DNA of 64,000 nucleotides from Deltaproteobacteria bacterium (lineage in GTDB: Bacteria > Bdellovibrionota > Bdellovibrionia > Bdellovibrionales > JAMPXM01). The position numbers were made by a program, and so were the translations under genes. The stretch lies in the NCBI GenBank assembly GCA_017302795.1, contig JAFLCB010000016.1, positions 1 through 64,000 of the forward strand, in the 5' to 3' direction. The notes under the pieces are model-generated. The model had not been told where the DNA came from. It saw nothing but the letters and a program-made list of their open reading frames with translations, and searched no databases. Of this stretch, positions 15,102 to 23,280 are shown piece by piece; the stretch's first letter is position 1, and the number at the start of each line of letters is the position of its first letter.

Positions 15102-15701
15102 ATGTTCAGCCGCCACAAATTTTTGAAATTTCTGACCTTCAGCTGGGTCATCGGTTTGACCATGGGGCTTGGATCAGGTTGCGCCTATTCGGTGGGAACA
15201 GGCGACCGAAGGTTACCTGAGGGCTATAAATTAATCGCGGTTCCTGTATTTAAAAATGGAACTCAAGAAGTCGGAATTGAAGTCCCTTTCACGAACGCGA
15301 TGATTCGCGAGCTTGAGCGATCGCAAATTGCGCAAGTAGTGCCGAAAGCTAGTGCCCAGGTCGTTTTGGAAGGTAACATCGAAAGTGTTCGGTTCGATGT
15401 AGCGAACCAAATTAGCTGCGGCGCGACTGGCGTGTGTGCAGTGCCTCGATTGACCATTCTGAATACAGAATACCGGATCACGGTCTTAACGCGATTGATA
15501 CTAAAACGCCTTTCCGATGGACAGACGCTGTGGTCGGAAGAGTTTTCGACCCAGAAAAGCTATCTCGCGCCGAAAGTGGGCCTCGAGGGCCTAAACAGTG
15601 CGAATGCGCTTTACAATCATAGTGCTCGCCAAGAAAATTTAAGTGCGATGGCCGTTGATTTGATGTCCGAAGCGCACGGTCGCTTGACAGAAAATTTCTA
15701 A
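15102..15701 (+). CDS. lptE: LptE-like LPS-assembly lipoprotein
   Basis: A 199-residue predicted lipoprotein. A TM-like signal with lipobox LGSGC-A (Cys near 27) is followed by YSVGTGDRRLPEGYKLIAVPVFKNGTQEVGIEVPFTNAMIRELERS, which fits the LptE/RlpB pattern of a small alpha-beta domain plugging the LptD barrel for LPS export. The alternative start is GTG at 15096, two codons earlier. It directly precedes holA with 32 bp between, the same neighbourhood (lptE-holA) found in Proteobacteria, which supports the call more than the weakly conserved sequence does. Confidence 0.72.
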   Translation: MFSRHKFLKFLTFSWVIGLTMGLGSGCAYSVGTGDRRLPEGYKLIAVPVFKNGTQEVGIEVPFTNAMIRELERSQIAQVVPKASAQVVLEGNIESVRFDVANQISCGATGVCAVPRLTILNTEYRITVLTRLILKRLSDGQTLWSEEFSTQKSYLAPKVGLEGLNSANALYNHSARQENLSAMAVDLMSEAHGRLTENF

Positions 15702-15733
15702 ACGAATTTGCAGCCGTAAAGGAACCACAAGCT

Positions 15734-16756
15734 TTGGCCGCCTCGGAATGGACCTACAATCGCCTTAGTCAGACTCTCAAAAAGGGCGATTTCGCGCCAC
15801 TTTACTGCCTGTTCGGCGAAGAAACGTTTTTGGCTGACCGCGCGTGCAGCGAACTCGTCGATGCGGTTGTTCCTGAAGGAATGCGCGATTTTAATCTCAG
15901 CGTTTTTGATGCGGCCGACTGTGATATCGCGCGAGTGCGAGACGCAATCGAAACGTTGCCAATGATGTCGCCCAATCGAGTGATCATTGTGCAAAATGCC
16001 CATCAGCTTAAAGACAAAGAATGGGAAGTTCTTCAGCCGATTTTAGATAAACCGCTTCAGGGCTCGATTCTGGTTTGTTTGGCGTCAAAAATTGATAAGC
16101 GTAAGCGGCATTGGAAAAAACTTTTGGAAGCCGGTGTGGCGCTTGAATGTAAGCGTCCTTATGACAATCAGATTCCCGAATGGATTGATTTCCTTTCCAA
16201 ACGTCACGGCGTGAAGTTTGGCGAAGAAGCTGCGGCTGCTCTTCAGCAGGTCGTTGGCACAAACTTAAGTGATCTTGATGGCGAAATTCGCAAGATCGCG
16301 ATTTATTGCGGCGGTCAAAAGCGCGAGAAGAAAGTCGTCGAAGCAACGGTGGAAGAAGTCATGAAAGTGGCTTCTCGAGTTCGCCTTGAGAGTGTTTTCG
16401 ATTTTTCTGATGCGGTTGGAAAAAATGATCGAGCGCGAGCCCTGATGTGCCTAGCGAATCTTCTTGATCAAGGTCAGAACGAAATTGGAATTATCGCGCT
16501 CGTCGCGCGCCATGTGCGGATTTTGCGGGCGACTGGCGAAGGTCTTCGCGAAGGCTTATCGGGGCAGCGATTGGCCGCACGTGCGGGGGTCTCGCCTTTC
16601 TTCGTGCGCGACTATGCAGAACAAGCAAAGCTATGGTCGATGTCGAAAATCGATCACACCTTGGAAGCTCTTTACGACACTGATCGTGCATTGAAAACGT
16701 CGCCGATCGGGTCCCACATCTGGCTAGAAAGTTTCATCGTGCGAGTTTGCGGTTAG
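15734..16756 (+). CDS. holA: DNA polymerase III delta subunit
   Basis: A 340-residue clamp-loader subunit that opens the beta sliding clamp. It has the family N-terminus (APLYCLFGEETFLADRACSELVDAV) and the middle AAA+-like domain with PNRVIIVQNAHQLK and QGSILVCLASKIDKR. The C-terminal collar domain includes VFDFSDAVGKNDRARALMCLANLLDQGQNEIGIIALVARHVR and the ending SHIWLESFIVRVCG. The best start is TTG 15734; no ATG exists nearby. It follows the LptE-like gene by 32 bp, probably as one transcript. Length and domain order are normal. Confidence 0.9.
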   Translation: MAASEWTYNRLSQTLKKGDFAPLYCLFGEETFLADRACSELVDAVVPEGMRDFNLSVFDAADCDIARVRDAIETLPMMSPNRVIIVQNAHQLKDKEWEVLQPILDKPLQGSILVCLASKIDKRKRHWKKLLEAGVALECKRPYDNQIPEWIDFLSKRHGVKFGEEAAAALQQVVGTNLSDLDGEIRKIAIYCGGQKREKKVVEATVEEVMKVASRVRLESVFDFSDAVGKNDRARALMCLANLLDQGQNEIGIIALVARHVRILRATGEGLREGLSGQRLAARAGVSPFFVRDYAEQAKLWSMSKIDHTLEALYDTDRALKTSPIGSHIWLESFIVRVCG

Positions 16757-16852
16757 CCGACGTCGATTTGTCGTCTCAAATTGAAACAAACTGGGTACTC
16801 TCGACTTTTTTCTCGACTTTGTCTTAAGGCAAAATCAGCCGAAAAGTCTGTA

Positions 16853-17494
16853 ATGGTGCAGGGTAAAAAAGACGACACTTCCAAAAGAGCGACCGCCGAC
16901 GGCGTTAAGCCAGCGTCGATGTCCCCAGGCGCAAGCCTGGTCAAAGAGGCAATCGATGCCCTGAAGGCAAAGCGCGCTTTGCCTGACGAACTTTCGCCAA
17001 ATGTCGATGCCGCGCAAATCGAAAAGATTCGCTCGGCCAGTGTTGCGCCTGTGGCCTCGGGTTCTGCGGCAAGAAGGACTCCGCGTCGCCCCTTCCAGCG
17101 ACCAGTCGGTGTTTTGGTTGGTGGGCATTACGAAGTACTTCGAGCTAGGCAGCTGTCGGAAGGCGGGATGTCGATTTTTTTAGGCGAGTTTGGCTCGCGA
17201 CTGAGAATGAAGGTCGAAGAAGTTCAAGTAGGAAAGCCGGTTGCGATATCATTTATTTTGCCGAGCGGCGATTCGATAAGCCTTCGCGGCGATGTCATTT
17301 ATCACGATACAGAATCAGGGGCCGGGCTTCATATAGGTGTGAAGTTTGGCATCGTCCCGATGGCACAACGTCGGTTAATTCGGTCTTATGTTAGTTCCAA
17401 GCGGGCTGGGGAGACCGTTGAGGGGTTGCGCGAGAATCGAGACGGTAGCGAGGATCAGTTTGCATCGGTGGGTGTCACGCGGCGAATCGCCTGA
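16853..17494 (+). CDS. PilZ-domain protein
   Basis: A 213-residue protein. The first 90 residues are low complexity, rich in Lys/Ala/Ser. The PilZ domain starts at about 95 with RRTPRRPFQRPVGVL, carrying the RxxxR-type c-di-GMP arm, then ARQLSEGGMSIFL (the D/NxSxxG strand, here SEGG) and a beta-barrel ending GAGLHIGVKFGIV. c-di-GMP binding is plausible, although the second motif is degenerate. An in-frame TTG at 16781 would add 24 residues; ATG 16853 was preferred without strong ribosome-site evidence. It lies between holA and rpsT with no clear operon partner. Confidence 0.72.
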   Translation: MVQGKKDDTSKRATADGVKPASMSPGASLVKEAIDALKAKRALPDELSPNVDAAQIEKIRSASVAPVASGSAARRTPRRPFQRPVGVLVGGHYEVLRARQLSEGGMSIFLGEFGSRLRMKVEEVQVGKPVAISFILPSGDSISLRGDVIYHDTESGAGLHIGVKFGIVPMAQRRLIRSYVSSKRAGETVEGLRENRDGSEDQFASVGVTRRIA

Positions 17495-17567
17495 TTGGGG
17501 AGCTGCACGGCTTGGTACCTCAATCGCATAGTGAATAAAGTTGGCCATAAAGTTGGGCACAAATAGA

Positions 17568-17608
17568 GAAAGGGCTTGGTCGAACGGCTAAGTCCGAGCA
17601 GCCCCTTC
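17568..17608 (-). terminator. Probable rpsT terminator hairpin
   Basis: Reading on the minus strand, 40 bases after the rpsT stop, GAAGGGGCT pairs with AGCCCTTTC (one wobble), with a small inner CGG/CCG stem. The following tract is only TCTATTTG. Two direct copies of CAGGCTTATTTTTT lie between the stop codon and this hairpin. Confidence 0.45.
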
Positions 17609-17647
17609 CAATCCCAAAAAATAAGCCTGAAAAAATAAGCCTGAGAC

Positions 17648-17917
17648 TTACTTCGTCAGAGATTTTGCAGCTTGTTTCGACAAGCGGCTAAGTTTGCGCG
17701 CAGCTGTTTTTGCGTGCATGACACCTTTGGTCGCCGCTTTTTGAGCCTTGCTCATATAGGCGCGAAGAGCTTCTTCAGCTGCTTTTTTGTCGCCAGAAGC
17801 GATCGCCGTGCGAAGCTTTCGCTCGAATGTGCGAACCGAAGATAATGCTGTTGTATTGCGCTGATTGCGTTTCACACTCTGACGGGCGCGTTTTGCTGCG
17901 GACTTATGATTTGCCAA
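17648..17917 (-). CDS. rpsT: 30S ribosomal protein S20
   Basis: An 89-residue, very basic primary 16S rRNA-binding protein of the small subunit. It opens MANHKSAAKRARQSVKRNQRNTT and ends with the C-terminal ARKLSRLSKQAAKSLTK helix. The start codon is TTG (17917) with GAGGTAGG just upstream. E. coli rpsT also begins with TTG, where the weak start takes part in autogenous control, so the same may hold here. It is transcribed alone, divergent from murJ. Confidence 0.96.
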   Translation of the reverse strand: MANHKSAAKRARQSVKRNQRNTTALSSVRTFERKLRTAIASGDKKAAEEALRAYMSKAQKAATKGVMHAKTAARKLSRLSKQAAKSLTK

Positions 17918-18071
17918 GGGCCTACCTCACTGAAAAATCTATTTATCAAAACTATGAAAAGAGTATCTTGATACCGAGACGTAATAAAGTAACGTCATTT
18001 TCAGAAACAAGAGGCCATCAGCTATCACGCTTCGGAGCGGCTTGGCAAGGGACGAAAGTGAGCCCCATTAA

Positions 18072-19823
18072 GTGACAAAACGACCAAATGAGGACCAATC
18101 AAGGCAGATAAAGCCTGGAAATCAGGCTTCAGCGGCTGCGGCCCCGGCCGAATCAGCCAAGCAAGTTTTAAATGGAGAGCGCCGGGCGGTCGCCGCTGCT
18201 GCCTTTGTTTTTGGTTTAGGAACCCTGGCTTCGCGGATTTTGGGACTCATTCGCGACCGCATGACCGCACAGTATTTTTCGCCGGAAGTAAGAGATGCCT
18301 TTGTGGTCGCCTTTCGACTTCCGAACATGTTTCGCAGGATTTTGGGTGAAGGGGCGCTATCGGTCAGCATGATCCCGGTGCTGGTTGATCTGTTGACCAA
18401 ACGCATGGCGGTTGGCGCGACAGACGCAGAAGCTCGAGAGCATTTCGAGTCCGCAAAGCGCTTAGTCGGCGCACTTTTCACTTTGCTTTTAAGTATCACC
18501 ATTACGCTAACGGCATTGGCCGTGATTTTCATGGACCAGATTATCGGCATCCTGGTCGCCGGTGAAGGCTACATGAGCGTCCCAGGGAAATTCGAACTGA
18601 CCGTGATGCTTGCTCGTATCATGTTTGGCTTTCTAATCTTGATAACCCTCTACGCATTTTTCATGGCGATTTTGAATTCTCTTAAGAAATTCGCCCTGGC
18701 TGCGATTGCACCGATCATGTTCAACATCAGTATGATTGCCGCGGCGCTAGTGTCGAAAGAATTCGGCGTACCTGAAAAAGTGCTCGCGTGGAGTGTGATC
18801 GTCGGCGGTGCGATGCAGATGGGCATCCTCATTCCTGCGATCGTTCGCGAGGGATACTGGCCGAACTTATCATTTGTTTGGCGGGTCGACGGAAAGTGGG
18901 TTCCGTTCTGGCGCGTGCCGGAGGTGCAACGCGTGTTCACTGCCATGGCGCCGAGTCTTTTTGGGCTGAGCATTTTGCAATTCTCAGCGGTGATCAGGGA
19001 TCGGTTCGCCAGTGAATTGCCTCAAGGCTCTCACTGGTATCTGTACTGCGCCGACCGAATTTTAGAACTTCCTTTAGCGCTGTTCACGGTGAGCGTGGGG
19101 TCCGCGGTACTGCCGACATTGGCCGCCCAATGGTCCCGCGGCGACAAAGATGCGATGACCTCGACGCTATCACATTCCATCCGTTTGGTCGGTTTTGTCG
19201 CTTTGCCATCGGCAATTGGAATGTTTTTTTTAGCGCAGCCTATTACCGAAGTTATTTTCCTGGGTGGCCAATTTAAGTACCAAGATGTTTTGCCAACAGC
19301 GGAAGTGATTCAAGTTTATTCATTTACTCTGATGTTCGCGGCGACGACACGAATTTTGGTTCAAGGTTTTTATTCGATGGGGAACACTTGGTACCCTGCC
19401 TTGGTGGGTGTGATCACCTTGGTCGTTCACTTTATTTTTTCATGGGTCGGGACGAAGACGTTTGGTCTTAAAGGTTTGGCTGCGGCGTCGATAGTTTCGG
19501 GCTTTGTGAACTTGATGATGTTGGCGGTGGCTTACTCAAGGTGGGTTGGTCCCTTGGGTTGGCCGCGAATCCTCGGTCGACTGGGGCGCTTCTGCGTTGC
19601 GGGGATCGCGCTAGGTCTTGGCTGTATGGTCTATGAACCCATCATCACAGAATTTGGCTCGCGTTTTTTCACGCGAACTTTCGCCTTGGCACTTTCGATT
19701 CTGTTGGGTGGCGGCCTTTACATGCTTTGCGCGCGGATCATGAATCTTGAAGAGTACCAAGAAACCACGGCGCGAGTCTTTGATAAGATATTGAGGAAAG
19801 TTCGCAACTTGAGGAAAGCATAG
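18072..19823 (+). CDS. murJ: Lipid II flippase MurJ
   Basis: A 583-residue polytopic inner-membrane protein of the MATE/MOP superfamily that moves lipid II across the membrane for peptidoglycan synthesis. After about 30 hydrophilic residues it opens AAAFVFGLGTLASRILGLIRDRMTAQYF, the conserved MurJ N-terminus with the essential Arg pair. Next come AFRLPNMFRRILGEGALSVSMIPVL and about 13-14 transmembrane segments. QGSHWYLYCADRILELPLALFTVSVGSAVLPTLA is also characteristic. The start is GTG 18072. The stop codon touches a 27-bp perfect palindrome. Confidence 0.95.
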   Translation: MTKRPNEDQSRQIKPGNQASAAAAPAESAKQVLNGERRAVAAAAFVFGLGTLASRILGLIRDRMTAQYFSPEVRDAFVVAFRLPNMFRRILGEGALSVSMIPVLVDLLTKRMAVGATDAEAREHFESAKRLVGALFTLLLSITITLTALAVIFMDQIIGILVAGEGYMSVPGKFELTVMLARIMFGFLILITLYAFFMAILNSLKKFALAAIAPIMFNISMIAAALVSKEFGVPEKVLAWSVIVGGAMQMGILIPAIVREGYWPNLSFVWRVDGKWVPFWRVPEVQRVFTAMAPSLFGLSILQFSAVIRDRFASELPQGSHWYLYCADRILELPLALFTVSVGSAVLPTLAAQWSRGDKDAMTSTLSHSIRLVGFVALPSAIGMFFLAQPITEVIFLGGQFKYQDVLPTAEVIQVYSFTLMFAATTRILVQGFYSMGNTWYPALVGVITLVVHFIFSWVGTKTFGLKGLAAASIVSGFVNLMMLAVAYSRWVGPLGWPRILGRLGRFCVAGIALGLGCMVYEPIITEFGSRFFTRTFALALSILLGGGLYMLCARIMNLEEYQETTARVFDKILRKVRNLRKA

Positions 19824-19877
19824 GTACCGCCTACATTTTGGTAGCGCATGTGCGCTACCAAAATGTAGGCGGTACCT
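19822..19877. repeat. Perfect 27-bp palindromic hairpin between convergent genes
   Basis: The 27 bases 19822-19848 are the exact reverse complement of 19851-19877, with only TG between them. The left arm overlaps the last two bases of the murJ TAG stop, and the right arm ends 8 bp before the 3' end of the convergent gene. There is no T-run on either side. It would form a cruciform in DNA, or a very stable hairpin in both mRNAs that could end or protect them. Confidence 0.9.
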
Positions 19878-19884
19878 CTAGACA

Positions 19885-20871
19885 CTATTGAATCGTTAAA
19901 ACTCGTCGCGCGGTCGGCTTTCTTTCAGCCGGTGCCGCTTGCTGCGGCACTGCTTGATGCACGACTTCTGGTACTTCTGCCGGGATCAGCCGGAGCGGTT
20001 CTGGAAGTTTGCGCGACTTAGCTAGCATTTGCTTTGCGCCCAAGCGAATTCGGTCCATTAACACGAGAATTTCGCTGTTCGGAATCACGGTGCACATGAA
20101 AGTGTATTCCTTTTTTTCCGTGCTTCTGCGCGTCGGTATTCCTGGACGATCAAGAGAGTTCATCATCGTAAAGCTTGTAAAAAATGGGCGTAGAACGATT
20201 TTGCCACTTTCGACCTGGACGCCATCTTTTTCGAGGTTGTGAACTTCATAGGTCGGTTTGGTCCACCGCGATTCAACGTGGTTCACAAGGTCTCCGCGAA
20301 TTTCCCCGTCGGTGGGTATTCGAAGTCGCTCGGAAGTATAGTTAGAAAACTGAACGTCGATGTCGACGGCGCTAAACACGCCGGCATTCACTAAAGCGCG
20401 ATACTTCGGATGCTCGCTGATCGACTTTACCTCGTCTGCCTGTTGATCCGCACACGCTTCTTCCTCGCGAAGGCGAAACTTGTCCGCGTTCTCACCCATG
20501 CTGGAGGCCTTCACTACAACAACGTTTCCGCTGTGCTCGGTCACTCGAAATTCATCGACCGCGCGTCCAGAGATATGAATCGGGGTTCCTTTCGAATCGG
20601 CGCGCTTTGACAGGTTTCGAAATCCAGTAAAGAATTTCGAGTAGTCCTTAGAGATTTTTGAAGTCTCGTCGGCGGCTACCGCTGGCGCTTCACCAACGCT
20701 TCTTGCAACATTACTTTGCGCAAAGGCGAACTTCGGCAGAGCCGCCGCTGCTCCAAACAGAAAAACCGTAACAATAGCAGAACGAGTAACCATTCCGTTA
20801 AGCTTAGGAAGTTCATATCCGCCTAGCTGTTGGAAAATTGCTTCCGTTTTAAGTACTGTACGTGTTCTCAC
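19885..20871 (-). CDS. Secreted protein of unknown function
   Basis: A 328-residue protein I do not recognise. GTG 20871 has GGAGG eight bases upstream; a later ATG (20793) lacks a good ribosome site but starts right at the signal peptide (VTRSAIVTVFLFGAAAALPKFAFA, cut after AFA). Either way the product is exported. The mature part is charged and beta-rich, with two Cys (EEACADQQ and FMCTVIP). A Pro/Ala/Gln-rich tail (VPQQAAPAERKPTARR) would suit an extended or surface-exposed end. Its 3' end faces murJ across the 27-bp palindrome. The 275 bases upstream (20872-21146) hold no recognisable gene. Confidence 0.6.
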   Translation of the reverse strand: MRTRTVLKTEAIFQQLGGYELPKLNGMVTRSAIVTVFLFGAAAALPKFAFAQSNVARSVGEAPAVAADETSKISKDYSKFFTGFRNLSKRADSKGTPIHISGRAVDEFRVTEHSGNVVVVKASSMGENADKFRLREEEACADQQADEVKSISEHPKYRALVNAGVFSAVDIDVQFSNYTSERLRIPTDGEIRGDLVNHVESRWTKPTYEVHNLEKDGVQVESGKIVLRPFFTSFTMMNSLDRPGIPTRRSTEKKEYTFMCTVIPNSEILVLMDRIRLGAKQMLAKSRKLPEPLRLIPAEVPEVVHQAVPQQAAPAERKPTARRVLTIQ

Positions 20872-21146
20872 TATGAACCTCCGCCGGCATTGATCAATCC
20901 TCGTTCAAATAATACCAGACAGTGCAAGCCATGCCATATTGACTGAATCGAAGTCAGTTGTGTTTGAAAAACCAGAATCATTCAGAGGCATTAATAACCG
21001 TCAAGTGAATAGACAGTTGACGATCGTTTGACGGCATGGTTTCGGACCAGAGTAACTGTTCGTAAAGACTGGGCTTGTATTGCAGGTACCGTCAAAAGAC
21101 ACTATCTTTCACAAGGGAACTAGGTCACACTTGGTGTCTGAAAGAC

Positions 21147-22208
21147 ATGAAAAAGAAACCTTGGCTTATTAACCCGGCATACGATTTGTTTTCTTTTTTT
21201 TCGTTTTTTTGGACAGTTCCTTTTCTGTACCTTCTTCAGGCTAATCTTTCGCCAATTCAGCTAGGCCGCTTAATGCCGCTGCTGATTTTTGCAAATCGCC
21301 TACATTTATGCGTACCAATCGTTTTCAGTCTTTTTCTTATGCGCGAGGCATCTGAGTTAGAGAGACGTAGATTTGTCACGCATAGCACAGCGATTGCAGT
21401 GTTGGTACCCCTTGCTGTCTGGGCAAGTTTCAGCATGAGTGCGATATTGATTTATATGCTGCCAACGCTGGTGGCTGGCTGGGCCACTTGGCATTTTTAT
21501 CTACAAGACCGTGGGGTTCTTTCTCTCTATCGATCTCGTCAGCCTAATATTACACGCACTCAGGTGAATCTGGATCGGGCGGCATGCCTCATTTTCTCGC
21601 TCCTGAATCCTATTCAATACTGGTTTCGTACCGGCTATCGGTTTCAAGCTTTCAACGGGCAACTGGATTTCAGTTGGGCCGATCGAATCTTGCCTTGGCC
21701 TGATGTTCGGTGGGCAGGAGCCGCGTTTTTTTTATTTTATCTCGTGATGCAGCTTAGAAACCGCGCTTTGCTGACTCCAAGAAGCCTATATGTAGCTGCA
21801 TTATTTGGACAGTTTTTGTGTATGTCCAATCTTCAGTTTCTTCCGCCGTTCTTTGAGTATTTGATTCGAGTTGTAAACCACAACATTACTGAACTCTCCT
21901 TGCAGTTTCAGATGTGGAAAAATCAACAGTCATTTGTCCCGATATCTAAATCGCGGTGGGCGGTTGCCGGTGCCGCAATGGCGATTTCTGTCGGGTTACT
22001 CATGCTTATTGCTTTCCGTTTCCCATTTATTTACCCGATCGAAAATGGTTTTTTTGACATCCGCTACTTTATTAGTTTCCCAAACGCCTGGGTTATAAGT
22101 GGCCTCGTTTCCGTTTTCATTGTGCTTAATTTGCTTCACTTTTTGTCTGGACACTATGCCTATAACTTTACGAATCCTCATGTCCGTAAGCTTTTAAAGT
22201 TTCCATAG
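21147..22208 (+). CDS. Polytopic membrane protein of unknown function
   Basis: A 353-residue protein from ATG 21147 (KKKPWLINPAYDL). About eight hydrophobic spans are visible. Two polar motifs sit at or in the membrane: WATWHFYLQDRGVLSLYR (about 145) and VVNHNITELSLQFQMWKNQ (about 270). His/Gln/Asp pairs in such places suggest a metal- or cofactor-binding membrane enzyme, but I cannot name the family. The gene is more AT-rich than its neighbours, with long T-runs near the start, so it may have come by transfer. It is convergent with mazG, separated by 34 bp with a short GCCC/GGGC hairpin. Confidence 0.6.
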   Translation: MKKKPWLINPAYDLFSFFSFFWTVPFLYLLQANLSPIQLGRLMPLLIFANRLHLCVPIVFSLFLMREASELERRRFVTHSTAIAVLVPLAVWASFSMSAILIYMLPTLVAGWATWHFYLQDRGVLSLYRSRQPNITRTQVNLDRAACLIFSLLNPIQYWFRTGYRFQAFNGQLDFSWADRILPWPDVRWAGAAFFLFYLVMQLRNRALLTPRSLYVAALFGQFLCMSNLQFLPPFFEYLIRVVNHNITELSLQFQMWKNQQSFVPISKSRWAVAGAAMAISVGLLMLIAFRFPFIYPIENGFFDIRYFISFPNAWVISGLVSVFIVLNLLHFLSGHYAYNFTNPHVRKLLKFP

Positions 22209-22242
22209 CTAGACCAGTGGCGCCCTTCGGGCAGCGGGTTAA

Positions 22243-23181
22243 TCAGTCGCGCCCTTCCGCGCGAAGCTTGTCCTTGGCCTTTTGCCACAAGACTTCAAGT
22301 TCCGACTGAGCGCGTGCATCCCAGTTGCGACCGTCGACTTTTTCGAGATCGGCCGCCATCTGGTTGAGGACTTCGAACCGTCGCTCAAAGCGAGAGTTCG
22401 TATCGCGCAGGCATTGTTCGGGATCGAGGCCGCGATGGCGCGCAAGTTGAGCGACAGTGAAAAGTAGGTCTCCTACCTCACACGCGATCGGGTCGTTACT
22501 CGGACCTTTATCCGCGAATTCCGTAGGAACGTGCACCGTGTTTTTCGACTCAGCTAGCGCGCGTTTAAGTTCGGCCATTTCCTCGTCTATTTTGGCCATA
22601 ACGCCTCGCCAATCAGGCCAGTCGAAGCGGCGCTTTCTAGTTTTTTCACCAATTTTTGCAGAGCGCTGGAGCGCGGGGAGTCCGAGAGGGACATCCAAAA
22701 GAAGTTCGGCGGAAACCGGCTTGGCGCCGTTTTTTTCGGCGTCATTTTTTTCTGCTGCCTTGATCGTGTTCCAATTTTTTAAGACTTCATCCGACTGAAT
22801 CCCCGCATAGTCCGATGCCGTGCGACCACTTTGCGCATCGCCAAAAACATGAGGATGCCGCCGGATCATTTTTTCGTTAACCACTCTTGCAACATCATCG
22901 ATTGAAAATCGCGCGGATTCGCTGGCAATTTGAGCATGTAGCACAACCTGTAAAAGAACATCGCCAAGTTCTTCTAGAATTTCAGTGTCGTGCCCGTTCT
23001 CAATCGCGTCAGCGAGTTCGTAAGCCTCTTCTATGAGATAGGGAACGAGGGAACGATGGGTTTGTTCCCGATCCCAGGGGCACCCATCAGGCGCGCGCAG
23101 TTGCGCCACGGTTGCGACGAAGTTTTGCAGAGATTGAGTGGATGCAGGTATTACGGTAGGGCTTTGTGTTTCTTTAGGCAT
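22243..23181 (-). CDS. mazG: Nucleoside triphosphate pyrophosphohydrolase MazG
   Basis: A 312-residue all-alpha NTP pyrophosphohydrolase that removes abnormal or excess (d)NTPs. It starts at ATG 23181; upstream in-frame starts would run into the promoter region of the divergent pgpH gene. The signature RAPDGCPWDREQTHRSLVPYLIEEAYELADAIE is at about 27-60, with the catalytic EEAYE helix and ILEELGDVLLQVVLHAQ (metal-binding ExxD). A second copy of the fold towards the C-terminus (CEVGDLLFTVAQLARHRGLDPEQCLRDTNSRFERRF) gives the usual tandem-domain layout. A lysine/glutamate-rich insert joins the two halves. Confidence 0.93.
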   Translation of the reverse strand: MPKETQSPTVIPASTQSLQNFVATVAQLRAPDGCPWDREQTHRSLVPYLIEEAYELADAIENGHDTEILEELGDVLLQVVLHAQIASESARFSIDDVARVVNEKMIRRHPHVFGDAQSGRTASDYAGIQSDEVLKNWNTIKAAEKNDAEKNGAKPVSAELLLDVPLGLPALQRSAKIGEKTRKRRFDWPDWRGVMAKIDEEMAELKRALAESKNTVHVPTEFADKGPSNDPIACEVGDLLFTVAQLARHRGLDPEQCLRDTNSRFERRFEVLNQMAADLEKVDGRNWDARAQSELEVLWQKAKDKLRAEGRD

Positions 23182-23280
23182 TAGGCTAGGTCCCATGTGT
23201 GATGGAAGAAGTCGAGCCGCGCGCTTTGCGGCGAAGGTCGAGTCCTGTGGCGCATTGCGGATTTTTCTCGGGTACACTGT

